DNA of 64,000 nt, taken from contig JTDE01000179.1 of NCBI GenBank assembly GCA_014338405.1, forward strand, positions 1 to 64,000, in the 5' to 3' direction. The position numbers and the translations under genes were made by a program. Origin of the DNA: Paragonimus skrjabini miyazakii. Its lineage: Eukaryota; Platyhelminthes; Trematoda; Plagiorchiida; Troglotrematidae. Under the pieces are notes generated by a model. The model was not told the origin of the DNA, made no database searches, and saw only the letters and a list, made by a program, of their open reading frames with translations. Of this stretch, positions 10,660 through 21,435 are shown piece after piece. Each line of letters starts with the position of its first letter. The first letter of the stretch is position 1.

Positions 10660-12411
10660 TTACCAAGATTTAATGAAAAGTGATAGAGGGATTAAAATTA
10701 CCTTAGATGACGCAGCGGTCTGTGGTCTATTTCCAAAAAGACCTTTGTTGTTTGACTTGATGAGTAAAGGTGGTCTCTTTCTTTGATATTTCGTTCCTTG
10801 AAACTCACGCATCAATTCCTCATACATTTCATGTCCCACTGACACTTCGCAACACAATAAACCAGCTTGCGCCGTGATGAGCGCGTTCAGTCCTTCGAAG
10901 CACAATCGAGAGCCACGTGTTTGTTGGAATATTTTCTCTAGTTTTGCCTCCACTTCTGTCACCCCACGTCTTTCAGCTAACCTGGCTTTCATCAGTTCAT
11001 ACTTCCAAAGTGGTATCACATTACTACGCTGGAAGTTTGCATGTAAGCGATGTATGGTAGTCATCGGATCTTGATAAAAATAAGTGCTCTCTGGTAATGC
11101 CAGCAATAACAGGCGACCAGTGATATTGGATTTTTCTCGAATGTAAACCATTTTGTCCTCGGTCTGCACAGCCGCAGTGCCTTTTATTTCCATGCGATTG
11201 ATCATGACTTCGTCCATGTCAAATTGGAGTTGTACAATATCCGAACCACATCTGCCTATTATAATTCCTTTATTTTTACGTGATTCTGATGTAGGCATAT
11301 TAAGTTCGGCCATTCTAATCAATATATCTTCTCTCACTGGCAACTTCATAGTTGAAATTGTGAATACGGGAGTCCTGATTTTTAACGAAATTCCTCTATA
11401 GACAAAATGCATACTCCCTTTGATTACCTCTCGTCCGGGTTCACTGTGAGGCCGCTTATGAGTGGACGGTAGTTCGTCTGTGTACACCCGGATAGGTGGC
11501 AAGATGGCCTTTTGCAGTTTTGAAGATTTATCGTCCATACTAACCGCATATTTTCGCCGTACTAGATGTACAGCCATATCCGCTCCGCGTGCACAGTCAC
11601 GATATTCATAGTTATCAGGTTGCACTTTCTTTTCATTCTCCGAACGTGTCCCTAATCGGGGGCTCACATACAAAGGTAAAAGAACGGTATTTTTTGCATA
11701 AAACTGTAATTGATACATCAAACTCGAATTGTGAGTTACGTACACGGTGCTCTTTTGTAGTTCGGCTGCTTCAGACTGACTTACATCTGGACCTGATTTA
11801 AGAGTCTGTTTTGGTCGTGGACAGGACGAGACTGTTTTAGGTGGATCAAATGCATATTTTGCAAAACGGCCGGCGGAATTCGGTCTGGTTGTCTTGCTAG
11901 CTGTAGTCTTATTTACATTAGAGCTATCCACATTGTCTTTTGCTGAGACATATCCTTGTTCACTTTCCTCTGTACCACCTTCCATTAAAAGAGTAGTCTC
12001 CTTAGCACTTACATTGGTATCTTTCTCAAACTTTACTTTATCACAATTCAGGAAATGTAACGCGATCTGTTCTCGCACAGATGACAATGGCGGTGAAGTT
12101 GTTGTATCACGTGCATTGGAAACTTTACTCTCCAATGCTTCTGGCGTACGACACGGAGGGGGTGGAGATGTGTTGCATGTATTGATATCGCCTGTATCAA
12201 CAATGCTAGATGTTCGAGAACATTCTGTTTCAAATGGGTAAATTGATCCCGGAAGGTTTGTGAACCAGCAAGATTGTTGATGAGGAATGTCAATCTCGGG
12301 TAATGTAAAGCAGTCGATGGTGTCGTTTATGTCCAGTTCATCTGCCTGACTTTTATGCCGATAAGGATTTAAGCATGAATGAAAGCTTTTGCAAGCATCG
12401 AAATTATCCAT
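10660..12411 (-). CDS. large intact protein of unknown function, 583 codons
   Basis: The only long uninterrupted reading frame in the window, so almost certainly coding. The first ATG (12411) follows an in-frame TAA six bases upstream, which supports this start. The N-terminal third (about residues 1-210) is Ser/Thr/Pro-rich and probably disordered, with PPPP near 82 and RPNSAGRF near 178. The rest is denser in hydrophobic and charged residues and looks folded. I see no signal peptide or membrane span and recognise no family. At 10702, after codon 570, the strand reads AAG|GTAATT, a good splice donor, so the last 13 codons may be intron read-through, with further exons at lower coordinates beyond element C. 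The sequence TTATTTATTTATTAG ends 9 bp before the ATG and would serve as a cis or trans splice acceptor. It lies between the 3' ends of elements C and A. Confidence 0.85.
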   Translation of the reverse strand: MDNFDACKSFHSCLNPYRHKSQADELDINDTIDCFTLPEIDIPHQQSCWFTNLPGSIYPFETECSRTSSIVDTGDINTCNTSPPPPCRTPEALESKVSNARDTTTSPPLSSVREQIALHFLNCDKVKFEKDTNVSAKETTLLMEGGTEESEQGYVSAKDNVDSSNVNKTTASKTTRPNSAGRFAKYAFDPPKTVSSCPRPKQTLKSGPDVSQSEAAELQKSTVYVTHNSSLMYQLQFYAKNTVLLPLYVSPRLGTRSENEKKVQPDNYEYRDCARGADMAVHLVRRKYAVSMDDKSSKLQKAILPPIRVYTDELPSTHKRPHSEPGREVIKGSMHFVYRGISLKIRTPVFTISTMKLPVREDILIRMAELNMPTSESRKNKGIIIGRCGSDIVQLQFDMDEVMINRMEIKGTAAVQTEDKMVYIREKSNITGRLLLLALPESTYFYQDPMTTIHRLHANFQRSNVIPLWKYELMKARLAERRGVTEVEAKLEKIFQQTRGSRLCFEGLNALITAQAGLLCCEVSVGHEMYEELMREFQGTKYQRKRPPLLIKSNNKGLFGNRPQTAASSKVILIPLSLFIKSW

Positions 12412-12420
12412 AAATTATGC

Positions 12421-12422
12421 CT
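12421..12422 (-). promoter_or_regulatory. probable splice acceptor just upstream of the 583-codon ORF
   Basis: The AG closes a T-rich tract (GATTATTATTTATTTATTAG) and leaves a 9-bp leader before the ATG at 12411. Many flatworm mRNAs receive a trans-spliced leader at such a site, but a cis-spliced 5' UTR intron would look the same. Seen: the tract and the AG. Inferred: its use. Confidence 0.4.
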
Positions 12423-12771
12423 AATAAATAAATAATAATCTTTATCTCGCGGGCGCGTCCTAAAGCCATACATGAGGTTTGAATAATATGGGGATCGATA
12501 AAATCAATACTAGGTGTTACTGAACGCATTGTACGATAAACTTTAAGTGGAATGATGGCTTGATCATCTTAACCAGCTATATGCGTTCGTCAGAACTACA
12601 CAACTGCGGTATTATTATCACTGGAGATATGATGACATTCTTGAAATTATGGTCTATTTCGTGCAAAATAGCAATGCGGGATTATTAAAAATTTACTGAA
12701 CGCAGACCAAAACAGGTGGACTGATAATTGACAGGTTGAAGCGCTGATAAAAGAACGTATAGGGGGCTAGC
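12423..12771. other. spacer upstream of the 583-codon gene
   Basis: Includes a short CpG-rich patch (TCTCGCGGGCGCGTCC near 12445) that could belong to a promoter. No TATA box or other element is convincing. It ends at the 3' LTR of element A. Confidence 0.35.
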
Positions 12772-12988
12772 CCTATACAAAAGTATGAACACAAATAGTT
12801 AGTTAAAGACAGTCGCAACCCTGATCTGGGTGGAACAGGAGCACCAAGGAGACGAGATACGCGCACCAAAAGTGTATTGCCGAGTCGAATCAATCCAAAC
12901 AAGTGGTGTTCATTTTGTACAAGAACAATAGATGCAGACTGCGTATAAAAATAAGGCGAAATATGGAACTATATACAATTCCCTATAG
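12772..12988 (-). repeat. 3' LTR of element A
   Basis: Aligns along its whole length with 19306-19543. Shared runs include TATGAACACAAATAGT, CACCAAAAGTGTATTG and GGTGTTCATTTTGTACAAG. A 21-bp stretch present in the other LTR is missing here. On - the TATA-like TTATTTTTATACGC lies near 12950. Confidence 0.85.
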
Positions 12989-13199
12989 AACTTCCCTCTA
13001 GAGCGTTGGAAGGATGAAAACGCTCGATAAATATGAGAAAATGTTAAGCACAATACTTCTTGAAAACTGTTAGCCATCTGACCGTTCGGTTTGAGCGAGT
13101 GCGGGGAAGATCAACAGTGGTTTTCTGGTTGGATTGAGATTACACATAGGCTGGGTATACTGCGAGTCACTAGGACTAAGATCGACATCGGAAGTGATG

Positions 13200-14160
13200 G
13201 GATGATCTAGGTGGGGTTCGACATGAGCAGTTTTAAGTCTATCAATACTCGCTCGTTCGTGGAATTCACTGCAATCACAAGGAACAGTCCGGAATATGGA
13301 TTTTGGAGAGGAACCTTAACGGCGTCGATCCGAACGAAAACAAAATCACGAAAGTTCAAAGTGGAGTGATTTTATTCTTGTTTGTTGTTTAACCTGGTGG
13401 ACTGGGGCCGGATTTTTGTCGTGAATGGCTTCAACTGTTGCACGAAGGTGGTAGCGTCAAAATTAGTTTGGCCGACGTTCGACTTAGAGAACAGTCCACT
13501 AGGTAGGCAGTGTCGCACCGTAAACTAATTCTGCGGTCTTGAAACCAATATATTCTTCAACAGTCGATCAAATTCCAGACATGACAAGGGGTAAATGACC
13601 GGTCCAACGCTGGGGGTCTAGTTGAGCTTTTAAAGTGGCCTTCAGCTGACGATGGAAGCGCTCGACCGGGCCATTTACTATCGGATGGTATGCAGTGGTT
13701 GTTATGTGATCGACTCCGAGTAACCGGCTGAAGTTTCTGAACAGCGCTGATTGAAACTGTGCCCCTACCAGTGGTTACAATAGTTGGAACACCATAGTTT
13801 GAGATCCACCCGTCCATGAACGCCCGCTCAAATGTTTCGGTATTCATGTTGAGGAGGAGTATTGCCACTGGCCGTCTGGTGAAGCGATCAACACATATTA
13901 AGATATACCGATGACCTTTTGAATACAGCAACGGTCCGACTATTTCAATATGTACATGGCTGAAACGTGCGTCGGGGTCAGAGAATGTGCCAACGGCCGT
14001 GATAGTATGCCAGTGAACTTTTCTGCGTTGACAATCGAGGCGAGTTCTCGCCCATTCTCGTTTGTCCCTAAACAAGCTCGACCATCCAAATCGGTCTGAA
14101 ATCAGTTTGACGGTGGCACGAAAGTTGGGATAGGTAATGCGGTGGAGACTGTTAAAAACA
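13200..14160 (-). pseudogene. integrase and pol tail of element A, broken
   Basis: On - it resumes element A just after insert B with the zinc-binding part (SLHRITYPNFRATVKL, WARTRLDCQRRK; the first Cys of the CxxC is lost). The catalytic core follows at 13557-14075 with HVHIEIVGPLLYSKGHRYI and FERAFMDGWISNYGVP. The first Asp is replaced by Glu and the second by Gly (VTTGRGT). Below 13557 the C-terminal tail is present only as scattered fragments. Confidence 0.75.
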
Positions 14161-14191
14161 GCGTCTGAAGTTTATCGGCATAAACGGACCA

Positions 14192-14590
14192 TGGTTACGA
14201 GCTCAGTCGCCTAACCCAAAACCGAGAAGTCAGAAGAGACGCGGCTGCACTGTTTATTGGACGAGCGAGACAAAACTAGGCCACAGAAGCTCTAGAATTA
14301 TGGGATAAAACGATTATCATAGATGGCCGACAGACACAGAGCGAATCAAACGAAACAGTCATATTTGGCAGTCAGGATGTCAGCGCAAATCACGTTACAG
14401 GGGGCATCAGAAGGCAACGCTATAAAAAATACTGTCCAGATAGCGCACAGGCGTTCGACCGCACACCTGCAATCTGATTGGCTGAGTGGGACCATACCAC
14501 CACCCACGACCATACCATCCGAGCTGGGCCGGCCGATCGATGTGGCGTGATGCGTCCTGGCTGTCTCCTTAGGAGATGCGCCTCCTAACA
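14192..14590 (-). repeat. right-hand LTR of element B
   Basis: On - it starts TGTTAGGAGG directly after the polypurine tract AAGGGGAAGG (14591-14600). It contains a TATA-like TATTTTTTATAGCG and a poly(A) signal in CCAATAAACAG, and ends about CGTAACCA, giving TG...CA ends and about 399 bp. No second copy is seen in the window. Confidence 0.65.
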
Positions 14591-14600
14591 CCTTCCCCTT
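14591..14600 (-). promoter_or_regulatory. polypurine tract of element B
   Basis: AAGGGGAAGG on -, abutting the TG of the right LTR. This is where plus-strand DNA synthesis would be primed in an active element. Confidence 0.7.
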
Positions 14601-15150
14601 GAGCTCGTTGGTCGTACGTACGTGATTGAGGATTCACTTGGTGTGGTATCACTGCAGTCCTTGTGCGGCTTGATCGTCGAGATGTTGGCAGTGTTTGGTG
14701 ACTTCTCTTGAACCTCAACGTTCTGCGTCTCTAGCGTGTCTCTTGACTTTTGGCTTTGTCCAGTAGCTCTTCCAGCGGCAGACCTCGACTCTTTGAATGA
14801 TCCGTTTGTCCTGCAAATGGTCTGATCTGGTTGGCATGTCGTGTCCAATTGTGTGGGCCAACATGAACTTCATAGAGTACTGTGCCTCGACGTCTTCGAA
14901 TTCTCTTGCGTGTCCATGCAAACATTTTTCCCGATAGTCTCTGGCCAGTACCGGTTGACCAATTTCGAAGGAACGGAACTGAGCTCCAGCTGGAGATTTC
15001 CATTCCGTAATCTATCGATACGGAGTCCTTCGGTAATTGAGATAAGACATTTTGAGGATGTCGGTCGAATATCACTCCCCTTTGGTTTTTTGATAGGCTC
15101 TTCTGAACGTATCCACAACCCGTTCAGCCTAGCCATTTGATTGCATACTG
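14601..15150 (-). pseudogene. integrase C-terminal part of element B, broken
   Basis: On - the frame opens with the integrase SNG-x-AER motif (interrupted by a TAG) followed by VVDTFRRAYQKTKGE. It goes on to LNYRRTP, FEIGQPVLARDY and a region with LYEVHVGPHNWTRHANQIRP in a shifted frame, the usual end of mag-like pol. At least three in-frame stops are present. Only the last catalytic Glu of the core survives. Confidence 0.7.
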
Positions 15151-15229
15151 TAAGGCGGGGACCGTACGTTCTGATGAACTCGATCCGGTTTCTTATCTGT
15201 CGACGGAGCTTGCAATTTCACATTTCTGC

Positions 15230-15500
15230 ACAACTGTCTCAGTGGCATATCCAACCATATCCAGCATATCCAAACTCAGAAGATTCAATTTCGAATGCTC
15301 GGTAAGATAGACTGCCACGTGTATGGACATCACCACATTCAATATCACAGTCTAACTCACCAATCAGTGCCAGTTTTCCTCCAGATGCATTCTTAGCTGA
15401 TTGTTTTGTTCTGTTTTACGCCGGACGGCCAATGCATTTCCACGTTTATCCCGAGGTCAACGTGATGTCAGAACCGGTGTCTAGATGTAGGCGTGCCGGA
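15230..15500 (-). pseudogene. aspartic protease of element B, broken
   Basis: The active-site motif reads HLDTGSDITL (around 15463-15488), followed after a stop by CIGRPA and SAKNASGGKLALIGELDCDI, a typical mag-like protease. The frame then dissolves near 15230, at the point where RT should begin; the next recognisable sequence is integrase. Confidence 0.7.
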
Positions 15501-15539
15501 CTGCCGGTAATTTTTACCGACACGTACTTTCGGCATGCA

Positions 15540-16557
15540 GCGAAGTTGGGGTTAAATGTGGCCAAAACGGAATTCAGCCTTGAAGCTCGTTTCTTCGGTT
15601 TCTTTCGGTGGCTCCTTGAAAACGTCGGCGGAATTCTGGGTGACAGAGTTGAATGGTAGCACGTCTCCTTGTGTCCGAATCTTTTGCGCTTTTGGCATTT
15701 GTGGGGCAAGAATGGACAGAACCGCACAAAATGCCAATCACTGCATTGCCGACATGTAGTAGGGGCTTTGATAAGGGTTTTTCACCTTGCTTCTTGGTTC
15801 TTCGGTTGCGTGGCAGCTGTGACACGGTATGGACTGCAGGTAACCCCAACTGTTTAATCATGGCTGTATCATGTTTCAACTTGATCAACCGTTGGCACTT
15901 CGCTGTCACAGATGCCAAAGTCATATCAGTGTCCTGTTCAACCTTGTTCAAAATTCTAGTACGAATGTCAGCATCTTGAGTGGATTGTAGACCGCAGACG
16001 AACAGTAGACACTTGAACTGATCCTCTGTCATTGTCCTCAACTTGAAATTTCCACATTCTCTGTTGATGGTACTCGCGCAATTGACAAAATCTTCATGTT
16101 CATTTTTCATCAACTTGAAGCACTGATACCGGATGGTGAACAAGGATGACTACTCCCCAAAAACATTCGTCAGTATCTTCAGTGTTTCTTCAAAAGTAAG
16201 ATCACAAGGTTTCTTTGGCAGAATGAAACCAGTAAACCTTGAGCGTTCGGTCGCACTGAGTTTGCGAAGAAGCAATCGCACCTTTCTTGCATCAGCCATG
16301 TCAGTCAACTCTACTCGGAAGACATCTTCGTGTCGGCTGAATGAGGATTCGAATGTCACTCCCGCATCGGCAGCATGAACAAATTCATTGATGCTGTTCG
16401 TGTTTGCGTCCACCGTTGAACCCGGTTTGATGTTTGAATTTTCTGACATCAGAGATAAGTTGCGCGTTGGTGTTTCGATTAATTTCAGTTGAGCCGCATC
16501 GAATTGCGCTTGTTGCTGCTGCAGGATCAGTTTCATTTCCTCCACTGAGATTGTCAT
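15540..16557 (-). pseudogene. gag of element B, two frames
   Basis: The first frame (16150-16557) opens with ATG and a Gln-rich MTISVEEMKLILQQQQAQ, then the capsid-like FESSFSRHEDVFRVELTDM and KVRLLLRKLSATERSRF, standard for mag-like gag. A second frame (15574-16143) continues capsid with FVNCASTINRECGNFKL and LLFVCGLQSTQDADIRTR and ends in a Cys/His-rich nucleocapsid region. One frameshift separates the two near 16145. Confidence 0.75.
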
Positions 16558-16603
16558 TTTCCACGCAGGTTACGTGTGTAGTACCAGAAGTCGCCAGTTA
16601 TTA

Positions 16604-16816
16604 TGTTGTGTTCCTATTCAGGTACTATCAACAGTATGCCTCACAGGCTGTAACAGCGGCAGAGATAACACGTAGATCAGTAGAAGTAAAAACTGTATTG
16701 TCCCATTTACAAACAGTAGCCTCATTCTAATGTGTGTGGACAAATGAGTCGTTCCTCGTTGGAGGCGCGACCAATCGGAACGGAACTTGAGTCTCAGCAG
16801 AAGTGTGGGGCACACA
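16604..16816 (-). repeat. left-hand LTR of element B
   Basis: On - it runs from TGTGTGCCCCACACTTC to GGAACACAACA, a TG...CA unit of about 213 bp, followed by TAATAACTGGCGAC, where TGGCGAC fits a primer-binding site. It is unlike the LTR at the other end of B. Confidence 0.55.
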
Positions 16817-17837
16817 GGCGGTCTTGACGCGTATACAGCAGAGTAAATAAGTGGTTTGTGATCTGTTAAGATAATAAAATACCTACCTTCCAACTCATGA
16901 CCAAACTGTTTAATGGCGAGTAAGACAGCCAACAACTCGCGACCAAAGGTACCATAGCGCGTTTGCGCTTGTTGAAGCTTGTGGGAGAAAAACGATAGAG
17001 ACTGGATTCGACCTTTCACGGTATGCTGCAGAACCGCACCCACGGCTAACTAGGATGCATCAGTCTGCAAAATGAGAGTCGAATCTTCGTCTACACGTAT
17101 GTATGCCAGAGTCGTCACCTGAAACAACGTAACTTCAGCTGCAAAAAATGCACTGTTAGTTGAATGCGGTAGAACAAACTGTTTGGGGTTATCTTTTAAC
17201 AAACCTGTAATAGGTTTCAACAACTCCAAACAGTGCAGGATGAAACGACAGTGGTAATTAACAACAACTAAAAACCGACGTAGGGTTTCATGGGAAAGTG
17301 GTGGTTGATAACTTTTAAGGACAACGATTTCCCGTGGTTCAATACCGGCACGGGTGATTCGATGTTTTAAAAAGTCTATGGGGTCTATCCCCAAAACACA
17401 CTTCATCGGGTTTAGGTTTATGCTATACTGATAGAAAGGTTCATAAACCGCATGGAGATGTGAGGTGTGTTGATGTGTATCCTTGCTCGCCACGACAATA
17501 TTGTCGATATAGACAAACACAAAGTTCAGACCATGGAGGACTTGGCCCATGAACCTTTGAAAGGTCTGAGCTACATCTCGCAAACCAAATGGACACATTC
17601 ATACAGTCCAAATGAGGTGGTGATTGCAATCTTCGCTATGTCTTCTGGGACAACGAGGATCTGGTGATATGCCCGAACCAAATGAAGCTTCGAGAAAATG
17701 GCCTTGCTGTGCAAACTGATGGAAAAGTCTTGAATGTGAGGAATTGAGTACCTCTCAGGGACGGTGTCGTTGTTTATAACGCTATAATTACCATACAAGC
17801 GCCAGTCGCCGAGCGGGATTTCGGGTAACATATGCAA
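16817..17837 (-). pseudogene. RT and RNase H of element A, broken
   Basis: RT starts at 17837 with a stretch containing NDTVPERYSIPHIQDFSI and FSKLHLVRAYHQI. It shifts frame near 17600 and continues with MCPFGLRDVAQTFQRFM. The catalytic box reads YIDN (17500-17511) instead of YIDD. RNase H follows from 17043 with RYGTFGRELLAVLLAIKQF and TDHKPL, keeping the Glu and Asp. Sequence similarity to the family ends about 16840 at the insertion of B. Confidence 0.85.
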
Positions 17838-17996
17838 CAGTGACCCCCAAGAGCTACTTGAGGGCTGAATGATGCCGAGTCGTAGAAGATTCCTGAATTC
17901 AACTTTGATGATTTTAAGTTCCTCTGATGAAAACCGACGGGGGCGTGCGACGGTAGGTGGTCCTTTGGTGGTAATGTGGATTGATAAGCATGGGAT

Positions 17997-18335
17997 CTAT
18001 CGAAAAAGAGTTGCGAAACTGTTATCTGATGAGGCCGAACGTAATCCCATTGAATTAATCGATGTACCGTTCCCGTGTACGAACGAATCTGTTGTGTTGT
18101 TCAACAGTTTCTGACTCCATACGTCCACCACGAGTCCAAAGGAGATGAGAAAATCAACGCCAATCCTTGGGTGCTGTACATCCGCAACGATACAGGTCCA
18201 ATGGAGTTGTTGACGAAGATCGACGTCGATGGTGAGGAGTTTCCCTCCGTAGGCCTGTAGAATATACGACACGGGTTTGAATTTATGTTTGTCACCAGTG
18301 GGTGAAATAACACTAACCTCGGCGCCCCGTATCAA
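17997..18335 (-). pseudogene. protease region of element A
   Basis: Open over 112 codons on -. It starts GAEVSVISPTGDKHKF, in which the catalytic DTGA is degraded to IRGA, and continues with AYGGKLLTIDVDL, HPRIGVDFL and SFGLVVD, all typical of CsRn1-like proteases. Loss of the catalytic Asp means it is inactive. Confidence 0.75.
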
Positions 18336-18535
18336 TAAGGGAATTGAGGGAGATTGAACAGTCGAATATATAAAACAGGCGACATAGGTAAGGGCCGGTG
18401 ACAGCCGTCTCCATTACCGACTAGCTTGGCAGTTTCTTGTCTGGGTGTGACCACTCCGAAAGGAACAAGGCTGATTGCAATGATGAGCATGCGTACCAAA
18501 CCGACGGTGGTAATATCACCCACTCCTATCAAACT

Positions 18536-19199
18536 GTCTTGTAGGAAACCTACTTCTTAAGCGAGAATTCGATCGCACTGATAACCGTTTTTCCAATAGC
18601 AATTTTGCTAAAGTGACTAGCTGCAAAGACATTCAGGAAAACTGCTCTTTCGGGTTTGACATCCTGTTGGAGAGTGTCATGGCTGCAAGACGCTTGCAAC
18701 TGGGTTACTTGCTGAGGAGCATGATTATGATGCACCTGCTCGGCCAACTCTGCTAGTTTAGTCAATAGTGTGTACTTCTCTAAAACAGCCAGTGTATGAC
18801 GGTGCTCGCGTGGGACGTTCTGAAGACACAACTCGCGTTCGTTGACAGTCTGATTGTTCAACAAATGAGTCATGTGACAGTGCAACTGGGAAGGGGTGCG
18901 ATCTCCCAAGCCAACGCCACCAGGGAGTTTGCAGAGGTTGTCCTCAAATGGAGGATGATAACTTAAATTCGCAAATTCCGCAGGTAAATTTGAAAAGATC
19001 TAATTGTACATGGTTTGCTGTGAGTGGATTCGTCGAAAGTCAAAAGTAACTTCACCCGTGCGAACCACAGCTTAGGGTCTTCACTACAAAATCTAGGAAT
19101 TTTAATCAGGATAGTGTTCTCTGAGGCAGTCGTTTCCTGTTCATTATCAGAAAGCATATTAATGAGGGGAGAGAAGATATGTGGGAGCCAAAATACCAA
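18536..19199 (-). pseudogene. gag of element A, broken
   Basis: The N-terminal part (from 19199) has IKIPRFCSEDPKLWFARV, the common opening of CsRn1-like gag. After frameshifts a second frame (18550-18909) has GDRTPSQLHCHMTHLL and VPREHRHTLAVLEKYTL, the capsid C-terminus. The Cys/His box expected further on is not legible. Confidence 0.7.
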
Positions 19200-19305
19200 G
19201 ATTTTTGGGGTGAACTATAGGAGAAATTCTGCAGAATAAACAAAACTCTAGCAATACATGTAACCAAAGTCAACACACGGGCTCATCAGTCTGTAGGTAA
19301 CTGGC

Positions 19306-19543
19306 ACTATACAAAGGTATGAACACAAATAGTCAGTCAAACACAGTCGCTGAATAGCTCAGTATAGGTAACCCCGATCTAGAGGGAACAGGAGCGCCAA
19401 AGAGGCGAGACACGGGCACCAAAAGTGTATTGTCGAGTCGAATCAGTTCGGACAAGCGGTGTTCATTTTGTACAAGGGCAAGTGGTGTAGACTGTGTATA
19501 AAAAATAAGGCGAACTATGGAAATATATACAATACCCTATAGA
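19306..19543 (-). repeat. 5' LTR of element A
   Basis: Partner of 12772-12988. On - it begins near TCTATAGGGTATTG and carries a TATA-like TTATTTTTTATACACAG about 40 bp in, suggesting the pol II promoter of the element. It retains the 21 bp missing from the other copy. Exact ends are uncertain because the terminal dinucleotides have drifted. Confidence 0.8.
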
Positions 19544-21435
19544 CGCCTAACATGTGTGCAGCGGTCTGCCTGCTGGACAGTAACAAACTGTCGAGGAACT
19601 GACTGGTATAACGTGAATATCGTCTTAAGCTGACCGTAAGTGTCATATTCAGAGAGACTTTTTAGCTCGCCTTTCAAGAAAAGAAGCGATAGACTGAAGT
19701 TTCTATCTTGATACAAGTTGTCAGTAATTTACATCTTTGACACCACCGAGATGTGAACTCCAGCCTACGTTCCAGTGAGAGAACCCCAGTGTACCTAAAC
19801 TCACATTGAACGACAAATATCCCTTGTGGTACTTTGACTCAAGGTTTATTTCCTGATTGTGCCAAGGATATGCACAACCGATGGCCTTTAGTAAGAGAGA
19901 TACTTGCGTCTAATGATCCCTCGAGAACGTTACAGGTTGGGATGCTTATGTAATTACGAAAGCTCTGGTCAACAGTCAGCGGTGTTCAGTTTACGTTAGT
20001 ACTGCTAATTTTTTCACGACTTTTACTCAGATATAAGTTAGCCGTGGTAATGGGCACTGAATTATAGTGTATAATATTAGCTCCTCTGGCAAAGGAGTGG
20101 TGAAAGCGTGCTCAGTATAGCCTAACGGCTAACGCATACTACTGTTGCGATCCGGAGTGTGCTACTTGTTCCTAAGTGTACATTCAGTCAATTGATTTTT
20201 CCCTTCCATTCTTGTATGAGCTTCAGTCTTAATATGCGCACACTTTAGTAGTCGCTGCAGTTGGGTTTAGACTTACGATCCATGCTGGCTTAAAGTGCGG
20301 CTACATTATTCACTATTCGGGTTACGAAACTGAAATGTTATACACTTATGTGATATGAATGTGTAGCAGTGTCACAGCTTAAAATTAAAGCTGGTAGCAA
20401 CGGAAATACTTATAGCTCACCATGAGTTCTTTGGAAGGGTTTTGGTTAACGTATGCTATAAATGCAAATTCAGTAGAGGGGAAGTAAAATGTGAATGAGC
20501 GGATTAATTCCTTGTATTCAACAATGATTCGCTAAATGCAACAGGATTATAGCAATGCCAAATAGGCACACACGATTCATACCAGATTTAAGTCACATAT
20601 CCATTCGGCGTTGTTATTAGTTTTTTAGTAGTGACGAGCCAATACAAAATACTGACACACACCCGTGTTCGCCTTCTATCTATTCTGTTTACATAAAAAT
20701 GTTTCATAAAATGAGGGTAATTTGCTGAGGATTTTAAGCACTAATTAAAGAAAGATAGACCTCAAGCTTGAGAATAAACAGAAATGAAAAGTAACATCAG
20801 TGAGTCGCTAAGAAATAAAGAGTGCGAATATTTGCCCGAGGTCAAGATGAGTACAACCGTTTGTCCAACAAACGGGATAGGTGAAAGTGCGAAAGTATCT
20901 CTATATCTTTCATTCCTTTGGACGTTTTTTGAGTGTATTTTTAGGTGACGGCTCGTAGACCACATCACTAATTCTGTTAATTTTAATAAAATCACAGCCC
21001 TAGTTAAAATAGATGTAAAGTAGACGACAGCTTTTTCGTATGCATGAACGTAGGAGATTACTTAGAGATACTGAGCATGTAACTTACAAAAAAATAGGAA
21101 AAATTTCAAAACGTTGTCTAATTAACAGGATTAGTGTGGTTATCACAGGTATCCAGAAAAATATTCTCTCGGGTTGTCATGATAATCAGCTTGCAGAAAC
21201 GAATATGTGGCAGCTGAATTACTGTTAGTCATATTCAACTGAGTAAACACTCAAAGGAGCTGTTTTAATCAAAAGTTAGCTTTGTTACGCCACTTCGAGG
21301 GAACCTGTATAGACAAACAACTTCGGGACGGTCTCTTCCTGTGAACTGTAAATCGCTTTCCAACTCAGCGAGGAATTTTGTGTCAGGTTTGACTAGTATC
21401 ATAGCGGTTCTGGAACAAAGGATAACAGGTGGTAG
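19544..21435. other. intergenic; one decayed hammerhead-SINE copy
   Basis: At 19850-19925 the sequence GCCAAGGATATGCACAA...GCGTCTAATGAT follows the hammerhead repeat, but its core is mutated (CTGATGA to CCGATGG, GAAA to GATA). A pol III A-box-like run (TATAGCCTAACGGCTAACGC) lies near 20125. Nothing else is recognised. Confidence 0.5.

Larger units (their letters stand above)
14192..16816 (-). mobile_element. mag-like Ty3/gypsy element (B), internally deleted, nested in element A
   Basis: It separates element A's RNase H (ends about 16840) from its integrase (starts about 14160). On - it has a short left LTR (16604-16816), a TGGCGAC primer-binding-like motif just inside it, gag, a protease, then a direct jump to the end of an integrase, a polypurine tract and a long right LTR (14192-14590). 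RT, RNase H and most of integrase are missing. The two LTRs do not resemble each other, so B may be a fusion of two related elements. Confidence 0.75.
12772..19543 (-). mobile_element. CsRn1-like Ty3/gypsy LTR retrotransposon (element A), interrupted by element B
   Basis: Both LTRs are present: 5' at 19306-19543 and 3' at 12772-12988, as read on -. Between them, in order on -, come gag, protease, RT, RNase H, the foreign insert B, integrase and a polypurine tract (TCTAGAGGGAAG near 12995). All coding parts carry stops or frameshifts. The family moves by reverse transcription of an LTR-to-LTR transcript. The LTRs differ by many substitutions and a 21-bp deletion, so the insertion is old. Confidence 0.85.

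Noticed and set aside
14323..14591. 75- and 81-codon frames in element B's right LTR
   Set aside because: Explained by the LTR; no independent evidence of coding.
19270..19305. CTGATGAG on - next to the 5' LTR of element A
   Set aside because: No stem II and no GAAA follow, so it is not a hammerhead.
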